Positions 1 through 8,872 of a stretch of DNA of 64,000 nt are shown here, one piece after another. A program made the translations under genes and the position numbers. The stretch is from Microcoleus sp. CAWBG506. Its GTDB lineage: Bacteria; Cyanobacteriota; Cyanobacteriia; Cyanobacteriales; Microcoleaceae. Location of the stretch: NCBI GenBank assembly GCA_020883125.1, contig JAHREW010000001.1, positions 140,225 to 204,224 on the forward strand, in the 5' to 3' direction. The notes beneath the pieces were generated by a model that was given only the letters and a program-made list of their open reading frames with translations, was not told the origin of the DNA and did not search any database. How positions within the stretch are numbered: position 1 is the stretch's first letter; every line of letters starts with the position of its first letter.

Positions 1-17
1 TGTGGCTGTCATTAGAC

Positions 18-46
18 AAAAAAACCCCGACCAAATTTGGCTGGGG
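18..46 (-). terminator. Second terminator-like hairpin
   Basis: On the minus strand CCCCAGCC/GGTCGGGG pairs around AAATTT and is followed by seven T. It is the duplicate of the hairpin at 165-193, so it may act as a back-up terminator or may simply be a repeat copy. Confidence 0.5.
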
Positions 47-164
47 TTGATTCATCAGGGTGCATCTTTATTTACTTTTCATGGGCTGGGGCGATGTTCA
101 GGATGAATTAGGTTTTTTTGACTCTCCGAGGGATGGAGATGTTTGGGGCTTTGGCTGTCATCGA

Positions 165-193
165 CAAAAAAAACCCGGCCAAATTTGGTCGGG
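165..193 (-). terminator. Rho-independent terminator of the SDR gene
   Basis: Read on the minus strand, a stem of CCCGACC/GGCCGGG around AAATTT is followed by a run of eight or more T. It lies about 90 nt past the stop of the minus-strand SDR gene that ends at 285. This is a textbook intrinsic terminator layout. Confidence 0.65.
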
Positions 194-284
194 AGTTATC
201 AATCAATCAATCAGGGTGCATCTACCTATCTACTTTCCTGGGGATGCTATTTAGATCCGGAAAGTCTCCACTCAAACATCCAAA

Positions 285-1067
285 CTATTTTCGATGAACT
301 AAGGTTGCAGTGGCTTGGTCTGTGGGAACTAGCAAAATTTCGCTAATATTAACGTGGGGCGATCGCGTCGCACAAAAATACACGACATCGGCTACATCGT
401 CACCAGTCAGCGGTGTTAATCCTTGATAGACATTTTTGGCTTTTTCTCCGTCGCCGTGAAACCTAACATTGCTAAATTCTGTTTCCACTAACCCGGGTTC
501 TATGTGTGTTACTCGGACTGGTGTTCCTAACAGGTCTTGTTTTAACCCTTCGGAAATTGCTTTTACCGCCGCTTTGGAAGCACAATAAACATTGCCTTTT
601 GGGTAGGTTTCGCGACCTGCAATGGAACCAATATTGACTATGTGACCGCGACCTCGATTTACCATTCCGGGTACGATGTAGCGAGTCATGTAAAGCAAGC
701 CTTTTACATTGGTATCAATCATTTCTTCCCAGTCTTGAAAGTTCCCTTCGTGCAGTTTATCTAAGCCTCGACTTAACCCGGCGTTGTTAATCAAAATATC
801 GATCGCTTTCCAAGCTTCGGGAAGTGTATTTACAGCCGATTCGACTTTTGGGCGATCGCGCACGTCTAACTCTAGCAAATAAATTTGGTTTGCCGATGCT
901 GTTAATCCGGTTTCTACCAGTTCTTTTGCCAGTCGATCGAGCTTGTCGATGCGCCGCGCTGCTAAAATTAGTTTAGCGCCACCCCTAGCAAATATCTTGG
1001 CACAGGCTGCTCCGATACCGCTACTGGCACCGGTAATTAAAACAATTTGATTTTGGATAGAAATCAT
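285..1067 (-). CDS. SDR-family NAD(P)-dependent oxidoreductase
   Basis: A 260-residue classical short-chain dehydrogenase, the usual length for the family. Visible motifs are the cofactor-binding TGASSGIG near the N-terminus, the NNAG motif that stabilises the central sheet, and the catalytic YCASK (YxxxK) with an upstream serine in GSIAG. Proteins close to this one are often annotated as YdfG-like or serine 3-dehydrogenase-like NADP enzymes, but the substrate cannot be read from sequence. It is cytosolic, with no signal peptide. It is a single gene: the upstream side holds a heptamer repeat array and the downstream side two terminator-like hairpins. Confidence 0.9.
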   Translation of the reverse strand: MISIQNQIVLITGASSGIGAACAKIFARGGAKLILAARRIDKLDRLAKELVETGLTASANQIYLLELDVRDRPKVESAVNTLPEAWKAIDILINNAGLSRGLDKLHEGNFQDWEEMIDTNVKGLLYMTRYIVPGMVNRGRGHIVNIGSIAGRETYPKGNVYCASKAAVKAISEGLKQDLLGTPVRVTHIEPGLVETEFSNVRFHGDGEKAKNVYQGLTPLTGDDVADVVYFCATRSPHVNISEILLVPTDQATATLVHRK

Positions 1068-1071
1068 TTTT

Positions 1072-1120
1072 GTTATTAGTTATTAGTTATTAGTTATTAG
1101 TTATTAGTTATTAGTTATTA
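1072..1120. repeat. Heptamer tandem array (TTATTAG)
   Basis: About six head-to-tail copies of a 7-bp unit (TTATTAG and its shifted form), followed by related ATAACC-type units up to 1156. This is the cyanobacterial STRR type of short repeat. It separates two minus-strand genes. Confidence 0.85.
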
Positions 1121-1160
1121 ATTTTTCCCAATAACTTGTTACCAATAACCAATAACATCT

Positions 1161-2078
1161 TTACTTGACAACTCGCAAGCGCACAGTGACTGTGGTTATA
1201 CCACCTTGTCGCATCAATACTGCTGAAACCAAGCGATTTTCCGGTGTGGCTGGAGCTTTACCTACTTTAAAAATTCCCCCGGAATTTAACAACTCTAAAT
1301 CGACTTGTGGGGGCTTGATGGATGTTTGAGCGCCGACTGGTGCTTCCACCACAGTTCCTATTAAAATATCATCCCCGATCGGCTCTCGAACAATTGCATC
1401 AAAATGGTAGTCTTCACCCACCTTAACTTGGTCTGGCAAGTTGACTTGAATCGTGGGAGGATTTTTGCCAGAACTAACCTGAGTTTGTTCTGCTAAAATC
1501 TCTTGTTTGACTATTTTTTGACCTTCAAAGCGCTGCTGAGAACGAATAGTAGCTTTGAGAGTTAAGTCTCTGCCGTCTTTTTTCTGAGTGCCGGCGATTG
1601 TCGTCACGGTTTCAGCAACGATCGCGCTGCCTTCGGCTTTCCAAGATTTGAGCTCTGTGCGGTAATTTAAACTGGGATAGCGCTGCCAAAGTTGAGTTAA
1701 TGCTGTTTCCATCTTCTGACTGTTAAATCCGTCAGAATGAGTGAAATTTTGACCATAAAAGGCCATAACTGCTTTGACATCGCGACGATTTGCTGCTGCG
1801 TCAATTTCTGTTAGCAGTTTTGTCAATTCAGCCGGTGCCGCTGTAGGGGTTTGAGCTTGTACTCTTGGATTCATCTCCCGCACTCCTTGGGCTCTGACAG
1901 CAGCCGGATGCAGTATGCTACCACTGACAATTGTCAAACAGATCAACAAAGGGGCGATCGAGCTTTCGACTACGCTCAGGGGAGCCGACAAGCGGATGCA
2001 CGGGCGATCGGCTTTTTTGTGCCGATGGCAGGTCCAATACTGAGATATGCTTGGCACTAAATTCAAAAAATTACGCAT
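1161..2078 (-). CDS. Secreted or anchored NTF2/SnoaL-like hypothetical protein
   Basis: 305 residues. The N-terminus is basic, followed by a hydrophobic stretch at about residues 40-62 (APLLICLTIVSG region) ending in AVRAQG, which looks like a signal peptide or membrane anchor. Residues about 85-190 resemble an NTF2-like fold (AAANRRDVKAVMAFY...), and the C-terminal third is beta-rich and ends in TVTVRLRVVK. Function is unknown. One oddity is that residues about 27-40 (RLSAPLSVVESS) are encoded by a sequence matching a common cyanobacterial repeat (TTCGACTACGCTCAGG), so the true start could lie further in. It is likely exported to the periplasm or thylakoid lumen. Confidence 0.7.
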   Translation of the reverse strand: MRNFLNLVPSISQYWTCHRHKKADRPCIRLSAPLSVVESSIAPLLICLTIVSGSILHPAAVRAQGVREMNPRVQAQTPTAAPAELTKLLTEIDAAANRRDVKAVMAFYGQNFTHSDGFNSQKMETALTQLWQRYPSLNYRTELKSWKAEGSAIVAETVTTIAGTQKKDGRDLTLKATIRSQQRFEGQKIVKQEILAEQTQVSSGKNPPTIQVNLPDQVKVGEDYHFDAIVREPIGDDILIGTVVEAPVGAQTSIKPPQVDLELLNSGGIFKVGKAPATPENRLVSAVLMRQGGITTVTVRLRVVK

Positions 2079-2261
2079 TAGATGATAATTTGGTTATTTG
2101 TCAGGGGTCGCGAAGCGGACTATGGTTCGCCTGCAACGAATACTGACAACTGAGCGGAACACGGCACTATCTAATTTTAGATGGCTGATGGGAAATTGGC
2201 TGAAACTGCCGGAAAAATCAGCATAATAATCTAAAACCTTAAACCCAAAATTGATCGAGCT

Positions 2262-3353
2262 GTGGAACTTGTAACAGAGACAAATACCTTGACAAAATCC
2301 CCTATCCGGTTGTTGATTGCAGCTAGTGGCACAGGAGGACATTTATTTCCGGCGATCGCCACCGCTGAACAGTTGCATGACTGTCACATCGAATGGCTGG
2401 GAGTTCCCGACCGCATGGAGACTCAGTTAGTCTCCTCCCTTTACCCCCTCCACACCATCGCCGTTGAAGGCTTTCAGCAGCGATTGGGACTCGGTACAGT
2501 GCGAATTTTAGGTGGTCTCCCTAGCTCGATTCTGCAAGTGCGCCGATTGCTCAAACAGGGAAATTTTCACGGAGTATTTACTACCGGAGGTTACATCGCA
2601 GCACCCGCAATTTTGGCTGCTCGCTCTTTGGGTTTGCCGGTGATTCTTCACGAATCTAATGTTTTTCCGGGTAAGGTGACTCGTTGGTTTAGTCCTATTT
2701 GCAGTGCAGTGGCGATCGGGTTTGAAGCCGCAGCCCAGTATTTACCCCGCACCAAAACTGTGTTTGCTGGTACGCCCGTGCGATCGCAATTCCTGACTCG
2801 CGAACCTCTCAATTTACCAATTCCTGACAACGTACCTGTAATTGTAGTCATGGGTGGCTCTCAAGGTGCTGTCGCAGTTAATCAGTTAGTGAGACAGTGT
2901 GCTCGATCTTGGTTTGATGCGGGTGCTTGGGTGGTTCACCTCACCGGAAATAATGACCCGGATGCTGAAAGTTTGCAGCACGCACAATATATATCGATGC
3001 CATTTTATGATAATGTGGCTGGTTTATTGCACCGGGCAAATTTAGCAATTAGTCGATCGGGTGCTAGTGCTATGACAGAATTAGCAGTGACTGGAATGCC
3101 TGCTATTTTAATTCCTTTTCCTTTCGCCGCGGACAACCACCAAAATTTTAATGCCGAAGTGTTTGCCGCTTCGGGAGCGGCTTTGGTATTTCGTCAAAGT
3201 GAATTGACTGCCGATATTTTGCAAAGTAAAGTTCTACATTTACTGAGCGACACTCAATATTTGGCAAAAATGTCCCAAGCTGCTGCTCAATTAGCTGTGA
3301 CAGACAGTGCAGAGCGTTTGGCAAATTTGGTTAGGGAATTGGTGGCTAACTAA
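2262..3353 (+). CDS. murG: MurG, UDP-GlcNAc:lipid I GlcNAc transferase
   Basis: 363 residues, normal for MurG. This GT28-family enzyme adds GlcNAc to lipid I to make lipid II, the last intracellular step of peptidoglycan precursor synthesis, at the inner face of the plasma membrane. Visible motifs are the N-terminal glycine-rich GTGGHLFPA loop, the HESNVFPG segment, the C-domain GGSQGA loop, and the UDP-GlcNAc-binding SRSGASAMTELA region followed by PFPFAADNHQ. The start used is GTG at 2262; an in-frame TTG at 2289 is an alternative. It stands alone: both neighbours are on the minus strand. Confidence 0.95.
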   Translation: MELVTETNTLTKSPIRLLIAASGTGGHLFPAIATAEQLHDCHIEWLGVPDRMETQLVSSLYPLHTIAVEGFQQRLGLGTVRILGGLPSSILQVRRLLKQGNFHGVFTTGGYIAAPAILAARSLGLPVILHESNVFPGKVTRWFSPICSAVAIGFEAAAQYLPRTKTVFAGTPVRSQFLTREPLNLPIPDNVPVIVVMGGSQGAVAVNQLVRQCARSWFDAGAWVVHLTGNNDPDAESLQHAQYISMPFYDNVAGLLHRANLAISRSGASAMTELAVTGMPAILIPFPFAADNHQNFNAEVFAASGAALVFRQSELTADILQSKVLHLLSDTQYLAKMSQAAAQLAVTDSAERLANLVRELVAN

Positions 3354-3399
3354 AATCCGGCTAGAGATCAATTGCATCTTTGAGTTAGCTTTCAAAACT

Positions 3400-3891
3400 T
3401 TACCTATAATTGGTAAACTGCAAAGCCACCGGGTAATCTTCTTGCTTCAATCGTTGAATTACCAACTGCAAATCATCCTTATCCTTGGCCGAAACTCGCA
3501 CCGCATCACCTTGAATAGAGCCTTGAATTTTTTTAAATTCATCTCTAATTAATTTAGTAATCTTTTTAGCAATTTCCTGGTCAATCCCTTTTTTGAGTTT
3601 AATTTCTTGGCGCACCCGACTGCCGCTAGCAGCTTCTATTTTGCCATAATCAAAAATTTTCAGAGACAAATTGCGTTTGGCGGCTTTAGTTTGCAAAACA
3701 GTGTGAACTGCATCCAAGGTGAATTCACTGTCTGTATTGACAATAATGGATTCAGCACCTAATTCCACGGTGGTTTTGGTGTCTTTCAGGTCGTAGCGAC
3801 TTTGAATTTCCCGTGTTGTTTGGTCAACAGCATTAACTAATTCTTGACGGTCGAAGTCGCTCACAATATCAAAGGAATAACTGGCGGCCAT
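3400..3891 (-). CDS. YajQ-family nucleotide-binding protein
   Basis: 163 residues, full length for the YajQ/DUF520 family. The start [17 protein letters not shown] and the internal [10 protein letters not shown] are signature segments. The family folds as two ferredoxin-like RNA-binding domains, and some members bind cyclic di-GMP and act as effectors (known for Xanthomonas). Whether this protein does so is not known. It is cytosolic, transcribed toward murG, and has a repeat-filled upstream region (3900-4092). Confidence 0.92.
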   Translation of the reverse strand: MAASYSFDIVSDFDRQELVNAVDQTTREIQSRYDLKDTKTTVELGAESIIVNTDSEFTLDAVHTVLQTKAAKRNLSLKIFDYGKIEAASGSRVRQEIKLKKGIDQEIAKKITKLIRDEFKKIQGSIQGDAVRVSAKDKDDLQLVIQRLKQEDYPVALQFTNYR

Positions 3892-3899
3892 AAAATGAT

Positions 3900-4092
3900 A
3901 GTGGGGAATTGGGAATGAGGAATGGGGAATTGGGAATTGGGGAATTGGGGAATTGGGAATTGGGGAATTGGAAATTGGGAATGGGGAATTGGGAATGGTT
4001 CATGGTTCATGGGAATTAACACCAATAACCAATAACCAATAACCAATAACCAATAACCAATAACCAATAACCAATAACCAATAACCAATAAC
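3900..4092. repeat. Two adjacent short tandem arrays (GGGAATTG and CCAATAA units)
   Basis: From 3902 to about 4003 GGAATTGGGGAATT-type units repeat irregularly, and from 4021 to 4092 CCAATAA repeats about ten times. The arrays fill the gap between the MAPEG gene (minus strand) and the YajQ gene. The apparent ORF across them is low-complexity and is not annotated. Confidence 0.85.
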
Positions 4093-4094
4093 AA

Positions 4095-4511
4095 TTAGTT
4101 ATTAACAGCCATCAAACTGAAATAAAATAGAGTGACAGTGCAAGAAGAACTAATGGCAAACATGAGCGATCGCCCCAGTGGTATATTCAGGATATAGAAA
4201 ACCGAAAACAACAACCGGGCGATCGTAAAAGCGATCGCAGCCCAACCAGCCGCCTCCGAATCTACCCCCGTCACAAAAGCCATCAAAGCTGCCGCTGAAA
4301 ACACCATAAACGTCTCAAAGGAATTTTGGTGAGCCCAAGTAGCCCGTTGAGCGTAAGCAGGTAACTTGTCAAACATAGCGCGGGGCGCTGCTTGGTCATA
4401 ACCTAGCTGCAAGCGGGCGAGGGCAACCACCACAAACGGTGCATAAACCAGCGCCGCCGCCGCCGCAATAGAATCAAGCAGAATAACCGACACAGGCAAT
4501 CCCAACAGCAT
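4095..4511 (-). CDS. MAPEG-family membrane protein
   Basis: 138 residues with about four hydrophobic helices. The segment RATWAHQNSFETFMVFSAA matches the conserved loop of the MAPEG superfamily (RAxxAHxN, ExF). MAPEG proteins include glutathione transferases and eicosanoid enzymes; bacterial members of this short type are mostly uncharacterised inner-membrane proteins. The gene follows the DprA-like gene by 15 nt on the same strand, so the two are probably co-transcribed. Confidence 0.85.
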   Translation of the reverse strand: MLLGLPVSVILLDSIAAAAALVYAPFVVVALARLQLGYDQAAPRAMFDKLPAYAQRATWAHQNSFETFMVFSAAALMAFVTGVDSEAAGWAAIAFTIARLLFSVFYILNIPLGRSLMFAISSSCTVTLFYFSLMAVNN

Positions 4512-4526
4512 TATCCGCCTCGTATT

Positions 4527-5030
4527 TCAATCAAAATAGAACAGAGTAACAACCTTACGCTGTTCCTCTGCATCCTGACAAGTTTTCAGCAAAGTGTGAC
4601 TTTCGTGAAAAGCAAAACAGAGCAGTTGCTGACACCGAGAAATAATCTCCTGATTGCACAGGGCGCTTGCTTCTGGGAGAGACAAACTGTCATTTTTGGG
4701 ATTTTCTACCAAATGTATCACTTGTTCTAGCTGCTCGCGAGACTCTCGTGGCTGGCGGCTCATGCTTTGTGGCAAAATCACGGTCAGCAGATTGGGATCT
4801 GCTCGCATCGCCCCCCGAATCGCTGCTGAATTGGTGCCTGTAGCGCCAGAAGTTATGAGCTGATTACCAGACAAAACTAAGGCGTAGCTCAGCATCTCAA
4901 TTAGCTGCTGGTGGGTAATAGGAACATGGCGAGAACCCAAAAGAGCAAGCCGCTTGGAGCTTGTTTGCTGGATTGCCGCAAGTTCTTGTAAAAAATCATC
5001 AACTCTGGGTAGCTCAATTGATTGACTCAA
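4527..5030 (-). CDS. DprA-like SLOG-fold protein (cyanobacterial)
   Basis: Resembles the Rossmann-type domain of DNA processing protein A: RLALLGSRHVP opens the fold, then GNQLITSGATGTNSAA (the SGxxxGxN-like nucleotide loop) and LTVILPQS. It is short (167 residues) and lacks the N-terminal SAM and C-terminal winged-helix parts of true DprA, so a role in transformation is not assured. The frame is open further upstream to 5159, but the family-like start LSQSIELPRVD uses the TTG at 5030, which I prefer; the extension is A/T-rich and unlike the rest. It is the first gene of a probable pair with the MAPEG gene. Confidence 0.8.
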   Translation of the reverse strand: MSQSIELPRVDDFLQELAAIQQTSSKRLALLGSRHVPITHQQLIEMLSYALVLSGNQLITSGATGTNSAAIRGAMRADPNLLTVILPQSMSRQPRESREQLEQVIHLVENPKNDSLSLPEASALCNQEIISRCQQLLCFAFHESHTLLKTCQDAEEQRKVVTLFYFD

Positions 5031-5407
5031 AGAATTTATTAAATTAAATAAAACTACGTTGTGGATTCTAGCAGACGGAATAGCTATTGCAGCCAAAAAG
5101 AAGTTAAGAATTACAGATTTACCCGATCGCACTGGATGAGGATTATATCCTCTCATCACAAATATACTACTCGGAACCTGTAAAAAGCAAGAAGCAAGAA
5201 GGCAAATGCAAGAAAATCAATGGTTTGGGCTATTAAAAACTGATTGAGTCCAGAATGTTGGTATCGGCCGGCCGAAGGTTGAATTTTACCACTCCTATGG
5301 TTTCGGCACAGTCAACGATCATCTGACTCAAAAGCATAAGTAGGAAGAATCAAAAATTGAGACTTCCTTTTTGCTTCTGGCTACTTATTTTTTCCTTAGA
5401 TAGGAAT

Positions 5408-6496
5408 TTAATCACCCAGGGTTAGGGAAGCCATCAGTGCGTTAATGTCAAAATGCTCTGCCATTAGTTGAGTAACGCATTCCACCTTAATGGTTTCGTG
5501 TAGGCGCACGTTGCCAAAGGTACTGTCGATAATTTCCACAGTGGTTAAGGTATCTAAATCTACAGACAACACTGGAATTTCCATTTCTTCTGCTCTGCCG
5601 ATGACCAGGGGAGAAGGAGGCAAGTGTCCTGTCAGAATTAAGCACTGAGTCGAGCTTTCCAGAGCTGCTAACTGGATGTCGGTGCGATCGCCCCCTGTCA
5701 CCACTGCCATATTTCTAGCTTTGCGGAAATACTTGAGAGCGGAACTAACATTCATTGCACCAATTGTCAAGGTTTCGACCATCAAATCCAAACGGTCTGG
5801 GCGACACAGTACCTCAGCTTTCAATTGGTGAACCAGTTCTTTGACGCTGACACTGCGTAGCAAAGCGCTTCTGGGTAACATTCCCAGCACTGGAATTCCT
5901 TGTGCTTCCAGAAAAGGTCGCACAGTGGAGGCGATAGATTCGAGTTTGTCGGAGGGAACGTCGTTGAGGACGACACCTAGCAAACGGGAACCTAAACGTT
6001 GCTTAGCTGAAAGCAAATCATCTACAAACAGATCGATCGGGCGTGTCACCAGCAGCACAGAGGCATCAACGGCCTGGGCCACTTGAGGCAAAGACAAGTC
6101 AAACAGACTGCCTTCCTCCAAATTAGCAGGACCTTCTAGCAGCACTAAGTCTGTACTTTGGCCTTGGACATATTGCGCTAGAGACTGGCGGTAATCAGTC
6201 CGATCTTCTCCTCGTAGTCGCTTGTGAACAGTCTCTTCGTCCAAAGCAAGCAGAGTAGATGGCATTTGGGTATCTTTGAGCTTCAGGGTCTCGATCGCGA
6301 AGCGCACGTCTTCCTCTTCGGCACCAGGTACATCAGAGTTAAAAGAAGTTCCCAGGGGTTTGCCGTAGGCGACGGTGAATCCTTGTTCGCGGAGTCCGAG
6401 TGCTATCCCCAGGGCGATAGCGGACTTGCCACTGTAAGCTTTAGTAGAACCGATCAGTAAATATTTAGTCAATTTCGGTAAGCCTTTACTCCTCAA
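5408..6496 (-). CDS. P-loop/DRTGG-domain protein (phosphotransacetylase-family-like)
   Basis: 362 residues. The N-terminal half is a BioD/CobQ-like P-loop ATPase with the variant Walker A GSTKAYSGKS and VLLEGPANL. The C-terminal half is a DRTGG-type regulatory domain (VVTGGDRTDIQLAALESS). The same two-domain N-terminus occurs in long phosphotransacetylases, but the catalytic acetyltransferase domain is absent, so acetyl transfer is unlikely and the function is unknown. The first MRSKGLPK may be extra: LTKYLLIGST eight residues in is an alternative TTG start. Confidence 0.8.
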   Translation of the reverse strand: MRSKGLPKLTKYLLIGSTKAYSGKSAIALGIALGLREQGFTVAYGKPLGTSFNSDVPGAEEEDVRFAIETLKLKDTQMPSTLLALDEETVHKRLRGEDRTDYRQSLAQYVQGQSTDLVLLEGPANLEEGSLFDLSLPQVAQAVDASVLLVTRPIDLFVDDLLSAKQRLGSRLLGVVLNDVPSDKLESIASTVRPFLEAQGIPVLGMLPRSALLRSVSVKELVHQLKAEVLCRPDRLDLMVETLTIGAMNVSSALKYFRKARNMAVVTGGDRTDIQLAALESSTQCLILTGHLPPSPLVIGRAEEMEIPVLSVDLDTLTTVEIIDSTFGNVRLHETIKVECVTQLMAEHFDINALMASLTLGD

Positions 6497-7089
6497 TTTG
6501 CACCTGTCTCTAGCGTTTCTCGAATAGATGAAGTAGGTTGGACTCTTGCGATCGCCAAACCCAACATTTTATTTTAAATGAAGAATTGGGTAACGGGAAC
6601 CTCAATCCAACCTATCTATTTTGAACTTCACTCCTTTGAGAACCGTTATATTTCAATAAATTTAGTTTATTCAACAGTATTTCTGCACTGCGACTCAATT
6701 TTGCAATATTATCATACTCGATTTAGAATTTTAAATCGATATGTATTATTAGTGATTAATTGTTATACCAATTTTTTATGAGGCTGCTCCCGAATCTGAT
6801 CTCCCTGGCGCCCCCCTGGTGGGAGGGGGGAACAAGATTCTTCTCAAAGTCCCCGCAACGATGCGGGGGATGCGAGGGGGATCGAGATCTGTGCAACTTC
6901 ACATTAAATTGGTATTAGTAGGAGCGCGATCGTTCAAACTGATATCTTGTGCTGCGAGCAATAAACTGTTTAGGAGGGGGCGGGTAGATCTTGCCTAAAC
7001 ACATCAATTGTCTGGTCTACTGCGCTGGCATTTCGATCGCCCAAAGGCTGATTCCGATGCTCCCGCCCGATCGAAGTTCAAGGGCTGTC
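6497..7089. other. Intergenic region, 593 bp
   Basis: A gap between two minus-strand genes. It is A/T-rich to 6760 with no convincing gene. The small plus-strand ORF at 6578-6781 has no recognisable content. From 6765 it holds a MITE-like element, annotated separately. Confidence 0.6.
6765..6915. mobile_element. MITE-like element with ATACCAATT terminal inverted repeats
   Basis: The left end ATACCAATTTTTTATGA and the right end TCACATTAAATTGGTAT are imperfect inverted repeats of about 17 bp. They enclose G/C-rich hairpins (CCCCCC...GGGGGG and a CCCCGCA/TGCGGGG pair). No ORF is present. The size (151 bp) and structure fit a non-autonomous element. Confidence 0.6.
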
Positions 7090-8265
7090 TCAGCTACCGA
7101 GTCGCAAAATTTGAACGAAATCCGATGGCGCGATCGCACTTGCTTGCACCCGATTCAAAACGGCTAAGAGTTCCCCTGAGTTGGCAATTCTGATCGATGT
7201 AGTGGGACTGGCATCTTGCCCGTCTGTACTTTGGCTAATGCTTAGTTGAGCGAAAGTCAAACCGCCGGCTAAACTTAGCAAATCTTCCCCTTTCCTGAAG
7301 TCAGAAATAGTATCACTTCCTTGACCGGATGTCAAGACAAATAAATCGCGTCCGCTGCCGCCGATTAAAATATCGGCGCCCTCATCACCAATCAACACGT
7401 CATCCCCAGCACCGCCTCGCAAGCAGTCATTGTCTTTACCGCCCAAAATCGTATCGTTGCCAGCATCACCGTCGATCGAATCGCTGCCTTCATTACCGAA
7501 CAACAAGTCATTACCCGCACCGCCGCATACTTGGTCTTGACCGCCAGCCACACCAACAGGCAAGGGGCTGCCAATATCCCCATACACCGTGTCATCGCCA
7601 TCGCCACCGCAGAGAGAGTCATTGCCTTGGTCGCCCAACAGCAAGTCGTTGCCCGAGTCGCCTAAAATGACATCGTTGCCCTTGCCGCCGCGGGCAGTAT
7701 CGTTGCCCTCACCGCCAGAAAGCGTATCAGAGGCATCCTGACCGCTGAGGTTGTCATTGCCCTTAGCACCGAATAACAAGTCGTTTCCGGCGCGATCGCG
7801 GTCAGATTCGCTGTTGGTGCCACCGTAAAGAGTATCGTTTCCTTCCTCGCCCTCAAGGGTGTCAGCACCGAGTCCGCCCCAGATCGCGTCGTTATCTTTG
7901 CCACCGAAACCAGCGTCGTTGCCCTCACCGCCCAACAGGGTGTCGTAGCCTGCTTGACCGTTGAGGTAGTCGTCACCGGGTCCGCCCAACAGCAAGTCGC
8001 GATCGACAGAAGGCCCAACAGGAATGTTGCCGATCAATCCGCCAAAGAGGTTGTCGTTCCCAGCCAAACCAACAAGAACGTCTTCTCCAGGCAAACCGTT
8101 GATGCCGTCACCGCCACTGCTACCAGTAAGGGTCTCGCTTGTATCTCCACCAACCAGGTTGTTGTCAACAGGATTGAAACCCCTTGACGAGCTATCAAAT
8201 AGAGCGATCGGTCTATTCTGAAGATATTGGCACACTCGCTGCCCATTGTTGAACACCTTTACCAA
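7090..8265 (-). CDS. RTX (hemolysin-type) calcium-binding protein
   Basis: 391 residues dominated by glycine/aspartate nonapeptide repeats of the form GGxGxDxUx, for example GGEGNDT, GGKGNDV and GGAGDDVLIGDEGADIL, from about residue 50 to 310. These form calcium-binding parallel beta-rolls. The C-terminal 80 residues (SDFRKGEDLLSLAGGLTF ... SDFVQIL) are the conserved cap seen in cyanobacterial RTX proteins. There is no N-terminal signal peptide, consistent with export by a type I system; no exporter genes lie in the window. It has no enzymatic domain, so a structural or surface role is the best guess. Confidence 0.9.
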   Translation of the reverse strand: MVKVFNNGQRVCQYLQNRPIALFDSSSRGFNPVDNNLVGGDTSETLTGSSGGDGINGLPGEDVLVGLAGNDNLFGGLIGNIPVGPSVDRDLLLGGPGDDYLNGQAGYDTLLGGEGNDAGFGGKDNDAIWGGLGADTLEGEEGNDTLYGGTNSESDRDRAGNDLLFGAKGNDNLSGQDASDTLSGGEGNDTARGGKGNDVILGDSGNDLLLGDQGNDSLCGGDGDDTVYGDIGSPLPVGVAGGQDQVCGGAGNDLLFGNEGSDSIDGDAGNDTILGGKDNDCLRGGAGDDVLIGDEGADILIGGSGRDLFVLTSGQGSDTISDFRKGEDLLSLAGGLTFAQLSISQSTDGQDASPTTSIRIANSGELLAVLNRVQASAIAPSDFVQILRLGS

Positions 8266-8872
8266 TCGGGTTGTCCCAACTCGTAATACGTTCGTGTCTT
8301 AAAGGTAGCGCCCAACTGCCACTGTGTTCAGGTATCAGCGCGATCGTACTATAGCTAGTTGACGAAATTCCTGTAATTGTTCAAACTTTGTAGGCAGGTA
8401 GATTTGAGATTTTTAGCTAAATTCTCAATCTTCTACCCTTACGCTGTCTGTTGAAACTATCGCAGACAGTTTTTTTCTCTTGTTGCAAGTCTCTGAGAAC
8501 GTCAACGATCGCTGGTATTTATCTTATGGTTGAACCTGATAGTTTGTCGCCAGCGACCATTGCCGTTCTTGAGAACTGTTCGCTAGTCGAGAAGCGCGAT
8601 CGCACTTTTTGACCTGCTTAGTCTAAACTCCAACTGAAAATCAGGGCGCGATTTTTCCCTCAGCAGGATTGTCAGATTCCCGCAAATCAGCAACCACCCA
8701 AGACTTCCGGCTGATACAATATGCCACAAGCTGATAATTTGAATCAGCCGGATTTGACATCGGTTTAATAATCCAGGATGCAAAAAACCCGGTTTCTTCC
8801 AAAAATTGTCGTTTTTTTCGACAAATATTCACGTAGAAACCGGGTTTTGAATCCCCATGCGTTCAGGACTGT
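8266..8872. other. Intergenic region, 607 bp
   Basis: No convincing gene. The minus-strand ORFs 8583-8783 and 8641-8832 overlap a palindromic repeat and have no recognisable domain. CGCAGACAG-type inverted sequence near 8440-8475 (ACGCTGTCTG...CGCAGACAG) could form a weak hairpin. The conspicuous hairpin repeat at 8784-8848 is listed separately. Confidence 0.5.
8784..8848. repeat. Dispersed palindromic repeat, AAACCCGGTTTC family (copy 1)
   Basis: Outer arms AAAACCCGGTTTCT and AGAAACCGGGTTTT form a perfect 14-bp stem; an inner TGTCG/CGACA pair flanks a T-run. A second copy with the same loop wording is at 49328-49387 and a decayed one near 29656-29700. The family is discussed in the findings. 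Confidence 0.8.

Larger units (their letters stand above)
1..245. repeat. Imperfect direct repeat of about 95 bp (two copies)
   Basis: Two related blocks start at about 4 and about 154. Each has the order GGCTGTCAT, an A-tract, a GC-rich palindrome around CCAAATTTGG, then CAGGGTGCATCT and a CTTTTC/CTTTCC-rich tail. No gene is visible in 1-284. The stretch lies downstream of the minus-strand SDR gene, and each copy holds one terminator-like hairpin, annotated separately. Confidence 0.7.

Noticed and set aside
60-346. Two short plus-strand ORFs at the left edge
   Set aside because: They read through the duplicated terminator block and have no coding features.
4527-5030. Full DprA competence protein
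   Set aside because: Only the Rossmann-like core is present at 167 residues; the additional domains of DprA are missing, so only DprA-like is supported.
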